From an uncultured Bacteroidota bacterium (GTDB taxonomy: Bacteria > Bacteroidota > Bacteroidia > B-17B0 > Aurantibacillaceae), in contig CAIXZI010000606.1 in the NCBI GenBank assembly GCA_903923915.1, positions 1-5,833 of the forward strand: a stretch of 5,833 nucleotides of DNA, given 5' to 3'. The notes under the pieces were generated by a model that was not told where the DNA came from, made no database searches, and saw nothing but the letters and a program-made list of their open reading frames with translations. How positions within the stretch are numbered: position 1 is the stretch's first letter; each line of letters starts with the position of its first letter. The translations under genes were made by a program, and so were the position numbers. This document shows, piece after piece, positions 3,991 through 5,833 of the stretch.

Positions 3991-5469
3991 ATGATAACTG
4001 GAGATTTAAGATCACAAATTGATAAAATATGGGAGTCTTTCTGGACAGGTGGTGTATCTAATCCATTAACTGTTATTGAGCAGTTTACCTACCTTCTTTT
4101 TATCAGAAGGCTAGATGAAACACAATTACTGGCTGAGAAAAAAGCCAGCTTAATAAAGAAACCTCTTACTAATTCAATTTATACCAAAGACCAACAAGAT
4201 TTAAGATGGAGTTCTTTTAAAAATAAAGACCCTCAAACTATGTTTGATTTGTTTACTAAAGCTGCTAGAGGAAAGGTAACTGTATTTGAGCACATGAAAG
4301 ATGTGGGTAATGAAGCAGGTGTATTTGCCCAGTACATGAAGGGTGCAACTTTTATGATTCCTACTCCTAGACTACTTGACCAAGTAGTGCAGATGATTGA
4401 TAAAATCAAAATGGAGGATAGAGATACCAAAGGAGATATATATGAGTATCTGTTATCTAAAATTGCTTCTGCTGGTACAAACGGGCAATTTAGAACACCA
4501 AGACACATCATTAAAATGATGGTAGAAATGATAGAACCTAAAAAAACAGATACTATATGTGACCCAAGTTGTGGTACAGCAGGTTTTTTAGTGGCTGCCG
4601 GAGAGTATATGCACACTAAGCATGCTGATTGGTTTCTTGAAAAAGGTTTTAGAGAACACTATAACAGTAAAATGTTTACCGGAGTAGAGTTTGACAATAC
4701 AATGCTAAGAATTGGTGCCATGAATTTACAACTACATGGTATTGAAAGTCCTAAACTTATTAGTAAAGACTCTTTAAGTGAAAGTAATGCTGATATAAGA
4801 GAGCAATTTACCTTAATACTTGCCAATCCCCCATTTAAAGGAGCATTAGATTCTGATAGTGTTGAGAGTTCTTTATTAAAAGTAGTTGACACAAAAAAAA
4901 CAGAATTACTTTTTTTAGCACTAATGCTACGGATGCTGAAAAAAGGTGGTAGATGTGCTGTTATTATACCCGATGGAGTTTTATTTGGCAGTTCCAATGC
5001 ACATAAAAAGATAAGACAAGAGATAATAGAAAAAAATAAACTTGAAGCTATTATCTCTATGCCAAGTGGTGTATTTAAACCTTATGCCGGGGTTAGTACA
5101 GCAGTTATGTTATTTACTAAAACCGGTAGTGGTGGTACAGATAAAGTATGGTTTTATGACATGCAAGCTGATGGCTTAAGCTTGGATGATAAACGTGCTG
5201 AAATAAAAGACAATGATATACCTGATATATTAAAAAGGTACCACAACCAAGATGCAGAAGTAAAAAGAAAACGTACTGACAAAAGTTTTTTAGTGCCATT
5301 TAAAGAGATAAAAGCTAATGATTGGGACTTGAGTATAAACAAATATAAAGAAGTAGTTCATGAAGAAGTAAATTACTCTTTACCATCTAAAATCATTAAA
5401 GAAATTAAAAAGTTAGATCAAGACAGATTTAATGCATTACAAATTTTAGAGAAATTATTAAATGAGTAA
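3991..5469 (+). CDS. hsdM: Type I restriction-modification system DNA methyltransferase subunit (N6-adenine)
   Basis: This 492-residue subunit transfers methyl from S-adenosylmethionine to adenine in the site chosen by HsdS; two HsdM and one HsdS form the methylase, and HsdR adds cutting. Residues about 1-140 are the HsdM N-terminal helical domain (IDKIWESFWTGG near the start). The N6 methylase core follows, with NGQFRTPR (164-171), the cofactor loop DPSCGTAGFL (191-200), the acidic GVEFD (231-235) and catalytic NPPF (279-282). GVFKPYAGVSTAVMLF (360-375) is also typical of the family. The length is normal and all key motifs are intact. The end overlaps the hsdS start by eight bases (ATGAGTAA), which points to coupled translation. 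The gene has about nine CG dinucleotides in 1.48 kb, like the rest of the island. Confidence 0.96.
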   Translation: MITGDLRSQIDKIWESFWTGGVSNPLTVIEQFTYLLFIRRLDETQLLAEKKASLIKKPLTNSIYTKDQQDLRWSSFKNKDPQTMFDLFTKAARGKVTVFEHMKDVGNEAGVFAQYMKGATFMIPTPRLLDQVVQMIDKIKMEDRDTKGDIYEYLLSKIASAGTNGQFRTPRHIIKMMVEMIEPKKTDTICDPSCGTAGFLVAAGEYMHTKHADWFLEKGFREHYNSKMFTGVEFDNTMLRIGAMNLQLHGIESPKLISKDSLSESNADIREQFTLILANPPFKGALDSDSVESSLLKVVDTKKTELLFLALMLRMLKKGGRCAVIIPDGVLFGSSNAHKKIRQEIIEKNKLEAIISMPSGVFKPYAGVSTAVMLFTKTGSGGTDKVWFYDMQADGLSLDDKRAEIKDNDIPDILKRYHNQDAEVKRKRTDKSFLVPFKEIKANDWDLSINKYKEVVHEEVNYSLPSKIIKEIKKLDQDRFNALQILEKLLNE

Positions 5470-5833
5470 GTGGGAATTAGTAAAAATTGGAGATGTTTTT
5501 CGTGTTACTTCAGGAGGAACTCCTAGCAGGAAAAAACCTGAATATTTTATTGATGGAACAATCCCTTGGGTAAAAACTGGTGACCTAAAAGGAAAGTATG
5601 CTAATTTTCCTGAAGAATATATTACTCAAGCAGCATTAGCCAATTCTAGTGCAAAAATCTTTCCAAAAAATACTGTATTATTGGCGATGTATGGTGCAAC
5701 AATTGGTGCTTGTTCTATTCTGCCTTTTGAAGCAGCTACAAATCAAGCTTGTGGTGCATTATTACCATCAAAGAACTGTGATGCTAATTATTTGTTTTAT
5801 TATCTGAAATCAATTAAAAATGATTTGATAAAA
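5462..5833 (+). CDS. hsdS: Type I restriction-modification specificity subunit, N-terminal part
   Basis: The first 124 codons of HsdS are present; the gene runs off the window. HsdS recognises a two-part DNA sequence through two target-recognition domains and directs both methylation and cutting. This part covers most of the first such domain: SGGTPSRKKPEYF (17-29) with IPWVKTGDLKG (34-44), then VLLAMYGATIG (72-82), ATNQACGAL (92-100), and YLFYYLKS (110-117) leading towards the conserved spacer helix. These are classic TRD motifs. The ATG lies inside the end of hsdM, and the frame is open to the window edge. The DNA sequence recognised cannot be read from the protein. A full-length HsdS has roughly 400 residues; whether this copy is complete, or followed by hsdR or spare TRD genes, is not visible. 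Confidence 0.93.
   Translation, partial: MSKWELVKIGDVFRVTSGGTPSRKKPEYFIDGTIPWVKTGDLKGKYANFPEEYITQAALANSSAKIFPKNTVLLAMYGATIGACSILPFEAATNQACGALLPSKNCDANYLFYYLKSIKNDLIK

Noticed and set aside
4233..5342. Several minus-strand open frames inside hsdM
   Set aside because: All are antisense to a gene with intact methyltransferase motifs and arise from low-stop complementary codons.

Overview
The window looks like a Bacteroidota (Bacteroidetes) chromosome carrying the left end of an integrated mobile island. The phylum call rests on four things: promoters of the TTTG / TAnnTTTG type, no Shine-Dalgarno sequences before the starts, a Bacteroidota-style tyrosine integrase, and a riboswitch-controlled TonB-dependent receptor. 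Genus and family cannot be told from the sequence.

Host part (1-1340). On the minus strand is the start of a TonB-dependent outer-membrane receptor (480 to 1, running off the window). Its leader holds a cobalamin riboswitch (700-520) and a probable loop-loop partner hairpin just before the start codon, so it is very likely a corrinoid transporter of the BtuB type. Back to back with it is a small SET-domain lysine methyltransferase with a histone-like lysine-rich tail (743-1246). A tRNA-Ser(GGA) gene follows only 7 bp later (1254-1340).

Island part (about 1341 to beyond 5833). Right after the tRNA come a hairpin, a cluster of AGATACCT repeats, a tyrosine recombinase (1506-2723), a short RadC-like JAB/MPN protein (3022-3477), a gene-free 513 bp stretch with four strong hairpins, and a type I restriction-modification operon: hsdM (3991-5469) overlapping hsdS (5462 onwards, cut by the window end). 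The hsdR subunit and the far attachment site are not in view. The order tRNA-Ser 3' end, repeats, integrase, cargo is the classic layout of an element integrated at a tRNA gene, with a defence system as cargo. CG dinucleotides fall abruptly after the tRNA, from about 49 in the first 1340 bp to about 17 in the next 4.1 kb by eye count, which marks the junction independently.

Working together: the integrase probably recombines at the tRNA 3' end, the repeats are probable accessory binding sites, and the type I system would protect the host or help retain the island. int and radC share an upstream motif, TATCCCAT-N7-TTGAAACT, which suggests joint control; hsdM has only the TTGAAACT half. No wholly new system can be demonstrated. 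The least explained parts are the shared motif, the structured 3478-3990 stretch, the CG depletion of the island, and the SET protein with its basic tail.
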